From positions 1-47,560 of the forward strand of contig NZ_JAAGLN010000023.1 in the NCBI RefSeq assembly GCF_010548145.1: 47,560 nt of DNA, read 5' to 3'. Below, piece after piece: positions 8,620 to 16,804 of this stretch (position 1 is the stretch's first letter; each line of letters begins with the position of its first letter). This DNA is from Streptomyces sp. SID10853. Its GTDB lineage: Bacteria > Actinomycetota > Actinomycetes > Streptomycetales > Streptomycetaceae. A model generated the notes under the pieces. It saw only the letters and a list, made by a program, of their open reading frames with translations. It made no database searches and was not told the DNA's origin. A program made the position numbers and the translations under genes.

Positions 8620-8635
8620 TGACGTCACGTAGGAT
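8620..8635 (+). promoter_or_regulatory. TetR gene promoter with TGACGTCA palindrome
   Basis: TAGGAT at 8630-8635 lies seven bases upstream of ATG 8643, indicating a leaderless transcript. The perfect 8-bp palindrome TGACGTCA at 8620-8627 lies just upstream of the -10 and could be an autoregulatory operator. This is inference from position only. Confidence 0.4.
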
Positions 8636-8642
8636 CGGCGCC

Positions 8643-9209
8643 ATGAGTCGCTGGGAGCCGAACGGGCGCGGCCGCCTGGAGCAGGCCGCACTGGAGCTCT
8701 ACGTCGAGCGGGGCTACGAACAGACCACGGTGGCGGAGATCGCCAAGCGGGCCGGGCTCACGGAGCGCACGTTCTTCCGGCACTTCGCGGACAAGCGCGA
8801 GGTGCTGTTCGGGGGCGCGGAGGCACTCCAGGAGCTCCTCGTGAGCAGGCTGGCCGAAGCGCCCGCTTCCGCCGCACCGATCGACGCCGTCGCCGCCGCG
8901 CTCGATCCGCTGGGCGCCCATTTCCATGAGCTGCGTGAGCACGCCCGGCTCCGCCAGAGCGTCATCGCCGCGAACACGGAGCTCCAGGAACGCGAGCTGA
9001 TCAAGCTCGCGTCACTGGCAGCGGCGCTGGCCGGCGCGCTGCGCGGGCGCGGCGTGGGGGAACCGGCCGCGAGCCTGGCGGCCGAGGCGGGGGTGGCTGT
9101 CTTCCGGGTCGCGTTCGAGACCTGGATCGGCGGAAACGGCGAACGGGATCTGTCGGAGATCGCCAGGGAGTCGCTCGCGGAGCTGAGGTCCGTGACAGCG
9201 GGCGCCTGA
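8643..9209 (+). CDS. TetR family transcriptional regulator
   Basis: A 188-aa TetR-type repressor. Residues ~10-55 carry the HTH ('LEQAALELYVERGYEQTTVAEIAKRAG', 'LTERTFFRHFADKREVLF' as two segments). The C-terminal ligand-binding domain has no recognisable specificity. It stands alone between the membrane protein gene and the convergent cystathionine beta-synthase gene, so its target is not evident beyond possible autoregulation at the palindrome in its promoter. Confidence 0.92.
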   Translation: MSRWEPNGRGRLEQAALELYVERGYEQTTVAEIAKRAGLTERTFFRHFADKREVLFGGAEALQELLVSRLAEAPASAAPIDAVAAALDPLGAHFHELREHARLRQSVIAANTELQERELIKLASLAAALAGALRGRGVGEPAASLAAEAGVAVFRVAFETWIGGNGERDLSEIARESLAELRSVTAGA

Positions 9210-9345
9210 CCTCGCCGCCCGACCCGTCCGACCAGCGGCCGGGCCACCAGGCCGGCAGCCCGGCCGCCCAATCAGCGACCCGGCGACCGGGCCACCCAGT
9301 CAGCGACCCAGCAGCCCGGCGCTCCCACGGCCCTGCCGCCCGGCC

Positions 9346-10740
9346 TTACGCCGTGCGGGCCCTGCGGGCCAGGTACGACAGCAGGTCCTGGCGGCTGACC
9401 ACGCCCGTCGGTTTCCCCTCCACCAGCACGATCGCCGCGTCCGCCTTGCCCAGCACGGCCATCAGATCGGCGACCGGCTCGCCCGAGCCGACCAGTGGCA
9501 GCGGTGACGACATGTGCTTCTCCAGCGCGTCGTCCAGCGAGGCCCGCTGGGCGAACAGCGCGTCCAGCAGCTCCCGTTCCACCACCGAACCGATGACCTC
9601 GGCGGCCATCACGTCCGGATGCCCGGCCCCCGGCTTCACGATGGGCATCTGGGAGACGCCGTACTCACGCAGCACGTCGATCGCGTCGCCGACGGTCTCC
9701 TCCGGGTGCATGTGCACCAGGTGCGGGATGCCGTCCTCCTTCCCCAGCAGCACATCCGAGACGCGCGGGTCGGTGCCGGGCTGCTCCAGGAACCCGTAGT
9801 CGTTCATCCACTCGTCGTTGAAGATCTTCGAGAGATAGCCGCGCCCGCTGTCCGGCAGCAGCACGACCACGGTGTCGTCGGGCCCGAGCTCCTCGGCCAC
9901 CCGCAGCGCCGCCACGACCGCCATCCCGCAGGAGCCGCCGACCAGCAGGCCCTCCTCCTTGGCGAGCCTGCGCGTCATCTGGAAGGAGTCCTTGTCGGAC
10001 ACGGCGACGATGTCGTCGGTCACCGTCCTGTCGTACGCGGTCGGCCAGAAGTCCTCACCGACGCCCTCGACGAGGTAGGGCCGCCCCGAGCCGCCCGAGT
10101 ACACGGAGCCCTCCGGGTCCGCGCCGATGATCCTGACCCGCCCGTCGGACACGTCCTTGAGATACCGCCCGGTCCCGCTGATGGTGCCGCCGGTGCCGAC
10201 GCCCGCGACGAAGTGCGTGATCCGCCCCTCCGTCTGCTCCCACAGCTCGGGCCCGGTGGTCTCGTAGTGCGAGCGCGGGTTGTTCGGGTTGCTGTACTGG
10301 TCGGGCTTCCACGCACCCGGCGTCTCCCTGACCAGCCGGTCGGAGACGTTGTAGTACGAGTCGGGGTGGTCGGGGTCGACGGCCGTGGGGCAGACGACGA
10401 CATCGGCTCCGTACGCCCGCAGCACGTTGATCTTGTCCGTCGACACCTTGTCCGGGCAGACGAAGATGCACTTGTAGCCCTTCTGCTGGGCCACGATCGC
10501 CAGCCCGACACCAGTGTTCCCACTGGTCGGCTCCACGATCGTGCCGCCGGGGAGCAGCTCGCCGCTCTGCTCCGCCGCCTCGATCATGCGGACGGCGATA
10601 CGGTCCTTCACGGAGCCGCCGGGGTTGAAGTATTCGACCTTGGCCAGGACGGTCGCCCTGAGTCCTGCGGTCACCTTGTTGAGCCTCACCAGCGGGGTGT
10701 TGCCGACGAGGCCGATCATCGAGTCGTGGATGTGCACCAT
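9346..10740 (-). CDS. cbs: Cystathionine beta-synthase
   Basis: A PLP enzyme of about 464 aa condensing serine and homocysteine to cystathionine, the entry to reverse transsulfuration. The catalytic domain has 'MIGLVGNTPLVRLN', the PLP lysine in 'FNPGGSVKDRIAVR', 'PTSGNTGVGLA' and 'GTGGTISGTGRYLK'. The C-terminus has a pair of CBS domains ('VSDVLLGKED..', 'GVVSRQDLLSYLA'). No heme domain is present, as in other actinobacterial enzymes. The start at 10740 is preferred over an in-frame ATG at 10761 because TACGCT at 10748-10753 (minus strand) would be a -10 box for a leaderless mRNA. The divergent neighbour is the SGNH hydrolase. Confidence 0.93.
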   Translation of the reverse strand: MVHIHDSMIGLVGNTPLVRLNKVTAGLRATVLAKVEYFNPGGSVKDRIAVRMIEAAEQSGELLPGGTIVEPTSGNTGVGLAIVAQQKGYKCIFVCPDKVSTDKINVLRAYGADVVVCPTAVDPDHPDSYYNVSDRLVRETPGAWKPDQYSNPNNPRSHYETTGPELWEQTEGRITHFVAGVGTGGTISGTGRYLKDVSDGRVRIIGADPEGSVYSGGSGRPYLVEGVGEDFWPTAYDRTVTDDIVAVSDKDSFQMTRRLAKEEGLLVGGSCGMAVVAALRVAEELGPDDTVVVLLPDSGRGYLSKIFNDEWMNDYGFLEQPGTDPRVSDVLLGKEDGIPHLVHMHPEETVGDAIDVLREYGVSQMPIVKPGAGHPDVMAAEVIGSVVERELLDALFAQRASLDDALEKHMSSPLPLVGSGEPVADLMAVLGKADAAIVLVEGKPTGVVSRQDLLSYLARRARTA

Positions 10741-10854
10741 GGCGGTCAGCGTATTGGACAAGATTGAGCAGCACCGGTCTCCGGGCAGTTAGCTGTTGTA
10801 CAGCTCGGCCGGCCGGACACCGTACGGCAGGTGTACGGCTATGAGGAGGTGGCA

Positions 10855-12138
10855 GTGTCGAGGGCGAGGGTGGCGCGACGGATCGCGGCGGGCGCGGCGT
10901 ACGGAGGGGGAAGCATCGGGCTGGTCGGAGCGGCCGCGGTGGGGGTGCTGCTGGCGGAGGTCCAGCTGGCGAAGCGTTCCGTCGGCGGTGGCCGGGCCCC
11001 CTGGGCGCCGAGCGCCGACGGGCGGTACGGACTGGCGTTCGCGGGCCGTACGGGGCATCTGGAGCCGTTACGACTGGCCATGCTCGGCGACTCGACGGCG
11101 GCGGGCCAGGGCGTACGGCGGGCGGGCCAGACCCCGGCCGCGCTGCTCGCCTCCGGGCTCGCGGCGGTGGCGGAGCGGCCGGTGGATCTGCGCAATGTGG
11201 CGCTGCCCGGCGCGATGTCGGACGATCTGGACCGGCAGGTGGGGCTGGTGCTCGCTGATCCGGGGCTGCTCCCCGAGGTCTGCGTGATCATGATCGGCGC
11301 GAACGATGTGACGCACCGGATGCCGGCCACCCAGTCCGTGCGCCATCTGGCGACCTCGGTCCGCAGGCTGCGTACGGCGGGTGCCGAGGTCGTCGTCGGG
11401 ACCTGCCCCGACCTGGGCACGGTCGAGCCCGTGTACCAGCCGCTGCGGTGGCTGGCCCGGCGGGTCTCCCGGCAGCTGGCGGCGGCCCAGACGATCGGGG
11501 TGGTCGAACAGGGCGGGCGGACGGTGTCGCTGGGCGAGATGCTGGGCCCGGAGTTCGAGGCCAACCCCCGCGAGCTGTTCGGCCCGGACAACTACCACCC
11601 GTCGGCCGAGGGCTATGCGACGGCTGCGATGGCGGTACTGCCCACGCTCTGCGCGGTGCTCGGCCTGTGGCCGGAGACCGACCACCTGGACGCCACCCGC
11701 GACGAGGACATGCTGCCGGTGGCCAAGGCCGCTTCGGCCGCGGCGTCGGAGGCGGGCACCGAGGTCACCGGGGTCCGTGCGCCCTGGGCGCTGCTGAAGC
11801 ACCGCAGGCGGCGGCGCCTGCCGGAGACGGCGGAGGCCGCGCCGCCCGGCGAGCGCCGGCACCTGCACTGGCCGCCCGGGAACCACCAGTCCGGGAACCA
11901 CCCGGACGGAAACCACCCCGGCGGGAACCACCCCGTCGGAAACCACCCCGGCGGGAACCACCCGGACGGAGACCACCCGGACGGGAACCACCCCGGCGGA
12001 ACCCACCCCGGCGGGGACCACCCGCCCGGAAACAACCCGCCCGGGGACCGCCCGTCGGGGCAGCAGCCGCCGGTCGCTCCCGGTCAGGGGCCGGACCGGG
12101 AGCCGGGGGTCGCGCAGCCACCGGCCCCGCCATCCTGA
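10855..12138 (+). CDS. SGNH/GDSL hydrolase with His/Asn/Gly/Pro repeat tail; contains a TTA codon
   Basis: A 427-aa SGNH hydrolase. A hydrophobic N-terminal anchor is followed by the nucleophile block 'LAMLGDSTAAGQGV' (Ser ~80), the 'MIGANDVTHR' block and the catalytic 'DNYHPSAEGY'. After ~residue 340 comes a low-complexity tail of pentapeptides such as GNHPG, GNHPD and GNHPV, ending in a Pro/Gln-rich stretch. The GTG start is set by GAGGAGG at 10843-10849; the frame is open upstream. Leu72 is encoded by TTA at 11068-11070, so expression should depend on bldA. The substrate, probably an ester, is unknown. Confidence 0.85.
   Translation: MSRARVARRIAAGAAYGGGSIGLVGAAAVGVLLAEVQLAKRSVGGGRAPWAPSADGRYGLAFAGRTGHLEPLRLAMLGDSTAAGQGVRRAGQTPAALLASGLAAVAERPVDLRNVALPGAMSDDLDRQVGLVLADPGLLPEVCVIMIGANDVTHRMPATQSVRHLATSVRRLRTAGAEVVVGTCPDLGTVEPVYQPLRWLARRVSRQLAAAQTIGVVEQGGRTVSLGEMLGPEFEANPRELFGPDNYHPSAEGYATAAMAVLPTLCAVLGLWPETDHLDATRDEDMLPVAKAASAAASEAGTEVTGVRAPWALLKHRRRRRLPETAEAAPPGERRHLHWPPGNHQSGNHPDGNHPGGNHPVGNHPGGNHPDGDHPDGNHPGGTHPGGDHPPGNNPPGDRPSGQQPPVAPGQGPDREPGVAQPPAPPS
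11878..12057 (+). repeat. Twelve tandem 15-bp units encoding a GNHPx repeat
   Basis: Twelve consecutive 15-base units based on GGGAACCACCCCGGC run inside the SGNH hydrolase gene. Early units are near identical and late ones degenerate. Each unit keeps frame and encodes one Gly-Asn/Asp-His/Asn-Pro-X pentapeptide, so copy number can change without frameshift. The repeat makes a histidine-rich tail. Confidence 0.9.
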
Positions 12139-12276
12139 GCGGTCGCTTAGAAAAGAGTCCCGCATCACACACCGCCCCCGGTGACCTCGGCGGTACGTCC
12201 GGGTAACTTCCAATCAGCCCTGCCGCCAACCGCGTACCGCCCCCGATCAGCCCCGCCTCAGCCCCATGGAGCCGTG

Positions 12277-13497
12277 ATGCCCGAAGCCGTGATCGTCTCA
12301 ACCGCCCGCTCCCCCATCGGCCGCGCCTTCAAGGGTTCGCTGAAGGACCTGCGCGCCGACGACCTCACCGCCACCATCATCCAGGCCGCCCTCGCCAAGG
12401 TCCCCGAGCTGGACCCCCGGGACATCGACGACCTGATGCTGGGCTGCGGGCTGCCCGGCGGTGAACAGGGCAACAACCTGGGCCGCATCGTCAGCGTGGC
12501 CATGGGGATGGACCACCTCCCCGGCTGTACGGTCACCCGCTACTGCTCGTCCTCCCTCCAGACCTCGCGGATGGCACTGCACGCCATCAAGGCCGGCGAG
12601 GGCGACGTCTTCATCTCGGCCGGTGTCGAGATGGTGTCGCGGTTCGTGAAGGGCAACTCCGACAGCCTCCCGGACACGCACAACCCGCTCTTCGCCGAGG
12701 CCGAGGCGCGCACCGAGGCCGTGGCCAAGAGCGAGGGCGCCTCCTGGCACGACCCGCGCGAGGACGGCCTGGTCCCGGACGCGTACATCGCGATGGGCCA
12801 GACCGCCGAGAACCTGGCCGGGCTCAAGGGCATCACCCGCCAGGACATGGACGAGTTCGGCGTACGGTCGCAGAACCTCGCCGAGGAAGCGATCAAGAAC
12901 GGCTTCTGGGCCCGGGAGATCACCCCGGTGACACTCCCCGACGGCACAGTCGTCTCCGCGGACGACGGCCCGCGGGCCGGGGTGACCCTCGAAGGCGTAC
13001 AGGGCCTGAAGCCGGTCTTCCGCCCCGACGGCCGCGTCACCGCGGGCAACTGCTGCCCGCTCAACGACGGCGCCGCGGCCCTGGTGATCATGAGCGACAC
13101 CAAGGCGCGCGAGCTGGGACTGACCCCGCTGGCCCGGATCGTCTCGACCGGCGTCACCGGGCTCTCCCCCGAGATCATGGGATACGGCCCCGTCGAGGCG
13201 TCGAAGCAGGCGCTGAAGCGGGCGGGCCTGACGATCGGCGACATCGACCTGGCCGAGCTGAACGAGGCGTTCGCCGCCCAGGTCATCCCGTCCTACCGGG
13301 ACCTGGGCCTCGACCTGGACAAGGTGAACGTGAACGGCGGCGCCATCGCCGTCGGCCACCCCTTCGGCATGACGGGTGCGCGCATCACCGGCACGCTGAT
13401 CAACAGCCTGCAGTTCCACGACAAGCAGTTCGGCCTGGAGACCATGTGCGTGGGCGGCGGCCAGGGCATGGCCATGGTCATCGAGCGCCTGAGCTGA
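12277..13497 (+). CDS. Acetyl-CoA C-acyltransferase (thiolase)
   Basis: A 406-aa thiolase. The active-site Cys is in '[14 protein letters not shown]' (~residue 92), the His in '[17 protein letters not shown]' and the second Cys in '[12 protein letters not shown]'. It condenses or cleaves acyl-CoA in fatty-acid degradation or acetoacetyl-CoA metabolism. ATG 12277 is chosen over the longer open frame from 12181 because family members begin with '[14 protein letters not shown]' and GGAG at 12267 is correctly spaced. It follows the SGNH gene by 138 bases but is probably transcribed separately. Confidence 0.93.
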   Translation: MPEAVIVSTARSPIGRAFKGSLKDLRADDLTATIIQAALAKVPELDPRDIDDLMLGCGLPGGEQGNNLGRIVSVAMGMDHLPGCTVTRYCSSSLQTSRMALHAIKAGEGDVFISAGVEMVSRFVKGNSDSLPDTHNPLFAEAEARTEAVAKSEGASWHDPREDGLVPDAYIAMGQTAENLAGLKGITRQDMDEFGVRSQNLAEEAIKNGFWAREITPVTLPDGTVVSADDGPRAGVTLEGVQGLKPVFRPDGRVTAGNCCPLNDGAAALVIMSDTKARELGLTPLARIVSTGVTGLSPEIMGYGPVEASKQALKRAGLTIGDIDLAELNEAFAAQVIPSYRDLGLDLDKVNVNGGAIAVGHPFGMTGARITGTLINSLQFHDKQFGLETMCVGGGQGMAMVIERLS

Positions 13498-13966
13498 ATC
13501 GAGCGCCCGAGCCGGCCCGCCGGAGCCGCCTGGTTCCACCGCCCCACAGCAACCCCACCCCACAGCAACGCAATTCCACAGCGAACCCACAGCAATCGCC
13601 CAGCAATACGACAGATAAGCACGCAGTGAATTCAACCCATGACACCGCGTCGCCAAAAGCGCCCCGATTCCTCCACGAGAGGGGTCGGGGCGCTCGCAAT
13701 TCCATTACCCAGAGACACTGTTGATGACGCCACTGTCACAACTCGACACCACTCACGCCTCTCGCCACTCAGTCGTGACCGAATCTCCCCCAGGATGTGA
13801 CCTATATCCCGGGGGTACTTCATTCCCGCAGGTCACAGCCGAATCAGTGAGCAAACCAGGGCCCAAAGACCTGTCCAATTCATGACGTAATGCACTGACA
13901 GCGGACACACTCTCACGACAAGCTGATGTAGGAAGTCGGGGAACGATTGAATCCGGGAGTAAGTCA
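13498..13966. other. Intergenic region with short repeats and a terminator
   Basis: No coding region is supported in these 469 bases. The first part contains degenerate copies of CCCACAGCAA (13543, 13559, 13575, 13586 and 13599). A strong hairpin follows at 13658-13694. The remainder is less GC-rich and probably holds the promoter of the next gene. Confidence 0.6.
13658..13694. terminator. Hairpin terminator after thiolase
   Basis: A perfect 10-bp inverted repeat (AGCGCCCCGA at 13658-13667, its complement at 13685-13694) with a 17-base loop lies about 160 bases downstream of the thiolase stop. It has the GC-rich, T-tract-free form normal for this genome. Confidence 0.6.
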
Positions 13967-14818
13967 GTGAGCACTTTGTCGATTGCCCTGCTGCTGACGA
14001 CGGCCGCCGCCACGGCCGTCGGCGCTGCGTCCCTGCATGCCGCACACGGCCTGCGCCGCCAGATCGCCGCCCTGCGCGACGACCTCGCGGGTGCGTCCGG
14101 CGGCACCCGGGGCGCGACCGTACCGGCCGCCCGTGAGGAGACCCCTGCCGCCGAGATACGCGCGGCCGTGGCCGAAGCTCTGGCCGAGGAGCGCGAGCGC
14201 GAGCTGGCCGAGGCGCGCGCCTTCTGGGCCGCGCAGGAGTCCCGCGACGCCGCGGACGCCCCGTCCCTGCTGGGCGGCCTGACCGGACTCGGCGAGGACG
14301 CCGCGTTCTTCCTGCCGCGCCAGACGGACTTCACCGGCATCGACCCGGCCTTCGAGACGGACTTCGGCCCCGAGCTGGAACCGGCCGTCGATTCGGGCGC
14401 CGACATGGACGACGAGCCGGGCGCCGACGAGTACGCCCCGGACAGCGCCGAGCTGGCCGCGGCCCGCCGCAGGCACCCCTCGCACCCCGACTTCGTCCCG
14501 GTGCAGACACCTGTGGTGACCGAGCACGAGCGGATGGTCAACCGCCTCGAAGAGCTGGCCGAGACCCGCACCGCGCTCTCCGACGTCCGCCCCGGCCCGC
14601 TCGGGACGCTCGATGTGTACGTCTTCACGGACGGCACCACGCTCTGTATGACGCCGGGCCACCGCGAGACCGCCGAGCGGCTCTCCGAGGCCCTGCGCGC
14701 GGGCGACAACCCGGTCCTGCTGGGCGGTTCCGGCATCTCCGGTGCCTACGCGCTGACCTTCACCTGCGGCGAGGAGAACGTCTACATCCTCGCGGACCGC
14801 GTCATAGCGTCGCTGTAG
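13967..14818 (+). CDS. Conserved hypothetical protein with N-terminal anchor
   Basis: A 283-aa protein. Residues 1-25 form a hydrophobic N-terminal segment ('LSIALLLTTAAATAVGAASL'). A Glu/Ala/Arg-rich, probably coiled-coil stretch follows ('AEIRAAVAEALAEERERELAEA'-like, two pieces), then an acidic linker and a folded C-terminal part of ~100 aa including 'LDVYVFTDGTTLCMTPGHRE' and 'GISGAYALTFTCG'. I do not recognise the family; it appears to be a Streptomyces-type conserved protein. The GTG start has only a weak upstream purine stretch, so it is moderately certain. Confidence 0.75.
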   Translation: MSTLSIALLLTTAAATAVGAASLHAAHGLRRQIAALRDDLAGASGGTRGATVPAAREETPAAEIRAAVAEALAEERERELAEARAFWAAQESRDAADAPSLLGGLTGLGEDAAFFLPRQTDFTGIDPAFETDFGPELEPAVDSGADMDDEPGADEYAPDSAELAAARRRHPSHPDFVPVQTPVVTEHERMVNRLEELAETRTALSDVRPGPLGTLDVYVFTDGTTLCMTPGHRETAERLSEALRAGDNPVLLGGSGISGAYALTFTCGEENVYILADRVIASL

Positions 14819-14840
14819 AGCGGGCTGCCCAGCCCGGGTG

Positions 14841-15158
14841 TCACAGCCCCGATCCGGCCTCGGCCGCCTTCACCGACTTCACGGCCTCGTCCAGCTCGAC
14901 GGACGGGGCCGTTCGCAGCTCTTCGGCCAGGTCGTGGGCCGCGACGGCCACTTGGTCGGCGACGGCGAACACCCCGGCGTCCGGCATGATCCGTACGGCG
15001 GCGTCCGGGGACTCCAGGCGCTGGGCGCGCGCCGACAGTTCCCTGGCCAGCTCAAGCCCGACGGCGGCGGCGCCGCGCTGGAGCCGGCTCTGCGGGGCGG
15101 AGCGCAACCGGTCGGCGAAGCGGTCAGCTGCGGCGGTGAGGGGCGTCGTATCGAGCAC
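14841..15158 (-). CDS. Small conserved hypothetical protein
   Basis: A 105-aa alpha-helical, Ala/Arg/Asp-rich protein ('AAADRFADRLRSAPQSRL', 'DQVAVAAHDLAEELR') without membrane segments or known motifs. The GTG start at 15158 is supported by TAGGGT seven bases upstream on the minus strand, giving a leaderless arrangement. It is convergent with the preceding hypothetical gene, with only 22 bases between them. Codon usage is that of a real Streptomyces gene (very GC-rich third positions). Function unknown. Confidence 0.7.
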   Translation of the reverse strand: MLDTTPLTAAADRFADRLRSAPQSRLQRGAAAVGLELARELSARAQRLESPDAAVRIMPDAGVFAVADQVAVAAHDLAEELRTAPSVELDEAVKSVKAAEAGSGL

Positions 15159-15268
15159 GCCGCGACCCTACGCGCCCGCCCCGGACTGTTGCCAACGGGC
15201 CGTAGCTGAGGCACGGTGCAGTGAAGGCACAGCAATACCGACTCAGCGCAATGCCTCCGGAGGCGCCG

Positions 15269-15499
15269 ATGTCCCAAGTCTTCTCCGAAGAGACCCATCG
15301 CAACATGCTCTCCCGCATCCCCGAGTGCACGGGCCGTGAAGTGTCCGACTGGCTCCGCGCCGTCGACGAAGGCCCCACCCTCGTCCGCTTCGACGAGAAG
15401 GTCAGCTGGCTCAGGACGGAACACCAGCTTGCCTATGGCCACGCCAAGGCGATCATCCACGAGTACGACCTGAGACGGGCCGCACGGCGACTCGTCTAG
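15269..15499 (+). CDS. DUF4287 domain protein
   Basis: A 76-aa protein consisting of one DUF4287-like domain ('MSQVFSEETHRNMLSRIPE', 'GREVSDWLRAVDEGP', 'WLRTEHQLAYGHAKAIIHEY'). The domain is found in small cytoplasmic proteins of unknown role, sometimes fused to DUF5655. ATG 15269 is preferred over the frame start at 15221 because GGAGG at 15258-15262 is optimally spaced and the domain begins right there. It ends just before a strong bidirectional terminator. Confidence 0.85.
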   Translation: MSQVFSEETHRNMLSRIPECTGREVSDWLRAVDEGPTLVRFDEKVSWLRTEHQLAYGHAKAIIHEYDLRRAARRLV

Positions 15500-15540
15500 G
15501 CACCCCCGGCGAACACGAAGACGAACACGAAGGCGAACAT

Positions 15541-15578
15541 GAAGGGGCCCGCCCGGACGTATCCGGGCGGGCCCCTTC
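15541..15578. terminator. Strong bidirectional terminator
   Basis: A perfect 17-bp inverted repeat (15541-15557 and 15562-15578) with the four-base loop CGTA lies between the convergent DUF4287 and Bax-inhibitor genes. The stem begins GAAGGGGCCC and so ends with a short run of pyrimidines on both strands. It should stop transcription from both sides. Confidence 0.9.
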
Positions 15579-15612
15579 GCCGACAGCTGCGGCGTCCAGC
15601 CGTCTGAAGGTC

Positions 15613-16494
15613 CTAGTCGTTGCCGCTGAAGATCGCGACCAGCCGCAGCATCTCCAGATAGATCCAGACGAGTGACATGGTCAGGCCGAAGGCCGCCAGC
15701 CATGACTCCTGGCGCGGGGCGCCATAGGTGATGCCGTCCTCGATCTGCTTGAAGTCCAGCGTCAGGAAGAAGCAGCCGATCAGGATGGCCAGCACCCCGA
15801 CGACCGCGCCGAGCGGGCCGAAGTCGCGCAGCCCGCCGTCACCGGCGATGCCGAAGGCGACCAGCAGCAGATTGACCACCATCACCATCAGGAAGGCCAT
15901 CGCGATGATCATGCCGATGCGGGCGTACCGCGCGGTGACCCGGATCCAGCGCTGCTTGTAGGCCAGCAGGCTCGCGGCCGACACCGCCATCGTGCCCAGC
16001 ACCGCCTGGAAGGGCGCACCCGACCACTGGCTGTTGTACATCTCGCTGATCACGCCGAGGAAGACGCCCTCGAAGAACGCGTAGCCGAGGATCAGCGCGG
16101 GTGCCGGTGTGCGCTTGAAGGACTGCACCATCGCCAGTACGAAGGCCACCAGCGCGGCGCCGATGGCCAGCCCGTAGCTGGTCGAGGAGACCGGCAGCAG
16201 CACCCAGGCCAGAGCCGCGCCGACAGCGACCGTGCCGAGCGTGACGGCCGTACGCGAGACGACGTCGTCCATCGTCATCGCGCCGGCGCGGGCGGGCGCC
16301 TGGGGGCCGTACGGGTCGGTCGCGTACGGATTCGTCGCGTACGGGTTGGCCGCGTAGGGGTTCTGGCCGGGCGGGGTCTGCGCGTACGGGTTCCCTGCCG
16401 CTGGGCCCCCGGCCTGCGGCGCCGCGTTGAATCCCGCGTAGCCGTTGTCGCGGCTGAAGCCCCGTCGCGAGAAGACCGGGTTGCTGCTCCTCAT
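15613..16494 (-). CDS. Bax inhibitor-1/YccA family membrane protein
   Basis: A 293-aa protein. The first ~75 residues are low complexity, with 'NPYA' repeats such as NPYAANPYATNPYATDPYG. Seven hydrophobic helices follow, ending in 'EMLRLVAIFSGND', as in the BI-1-like YccA/YetJ family, implicated in ion leak or membrane-protein quality control. ATG 16494 is selected because GAGGAG is six bases upstream; the open frame extends further 5' without a start signal. It sits alone, with a terminator downstream and the accessory region beginning upstream. Confidence 0.92.
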   Translation of the reverse strand: MRSSNPVFSRRGFSRDNGYAGFNAAPQAGGPAAGNPYAQTPPGQNPYAANPYATNPYATDPYGPQAPARAGAMTMDDVVSRTAVTLGTVAVGAALAWVLLPVSSTSYGLAIGAALVAFVLAMVQSFKRTPAPALILGYAFFEGVFLGVISEMYNSQWSGAPFQAVLGTMAVSAASLLAYKQRWIRVTARYARIGMIIAMAFLMVMVVNLLLVAFGIAGDGGLRDFGPLGAVVGVLAILIGCFFLTLDFKQIEDGITYGAPRQESWLAAFGLTMSLVWIYLEMLRLVAIFSGND

Positions 16495-16804
16495 CTCACT
16501 CCTCAGTGGCCACGGTGCGTGGCCTCGTGCACCAGAGTAATGGGACAGCAAAGAGAAGGGTGTAGTGCCTGGGAAGGATCTTTCCAGGATCCCGGCCCGG
16601 CCGCAGGTGGCTGTGACGGCGGCGACACGGCCCCGGAACTCTGACTCACTCGGCCTTCCCGGCGGGATCGGCCGCCGTCAGGTCTTCGACAACGGATCGA
16701 TCTACTGGAGTCCGGACACCGGGGCGCACGCCACAGAAACCGGTCGGCCTGCCCGCCCGGGCCGACAGCCGGGTACTGACGGGCGGTGCCGGACATCGGC
16801 AGGG
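16495..16804. other. Junction region between Bax-inhibitor gene and arsenic cassette
   Basis: Apart from the LGFP-repeat fragment, this stretch has only a near-perfect palindrome at 16568-16588 (CCTGGGAAGGATC...), upstream of the Bax-inhibitor start. No intact gene is present. Confidence 0.5.
16649..16800 (+). pseudogene. Remnant of an LGFP-repeat protein
   Basis: The plus-strand frame from 16649 reads 'LGLPGGIGRRQVFDNGSIYW' followed by 'SPDTGAHATETG', which matches the LGFP repeat pattern (LGxP...F..G.IYWSP.TGAH). Just after, a different frame reads 'VGLPARADSRVLTGG', the start of another repeat. No start codon, signal peptide or continuing frame exists, so this is a frameshifted fragment of a cell-wall-associated LGFP protein. 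It marks the junction between core sequence and the arsenic cassette. Confidence 0.5.

Larger units (their letters stand above)
8230..8642. other. Intergenic region with terminator-like hairpin and TetR promoter
   Basis: This 413-base gap shows no convincing coding region on either strand. It holds the large hairpin at 8298-8356, a GC-rich stretch without recognisable genes, and the TetR gene's promoter with a TGACGTCA palindrome at 8620-8627. Confidence 0.6.

Noticed and set aside
16560..16800. A third bldA 3' fragment marking the outer edge of a second element
   Set aside because: I looked for the CCGGAACCGGACTTGAACC signature and did not find it.
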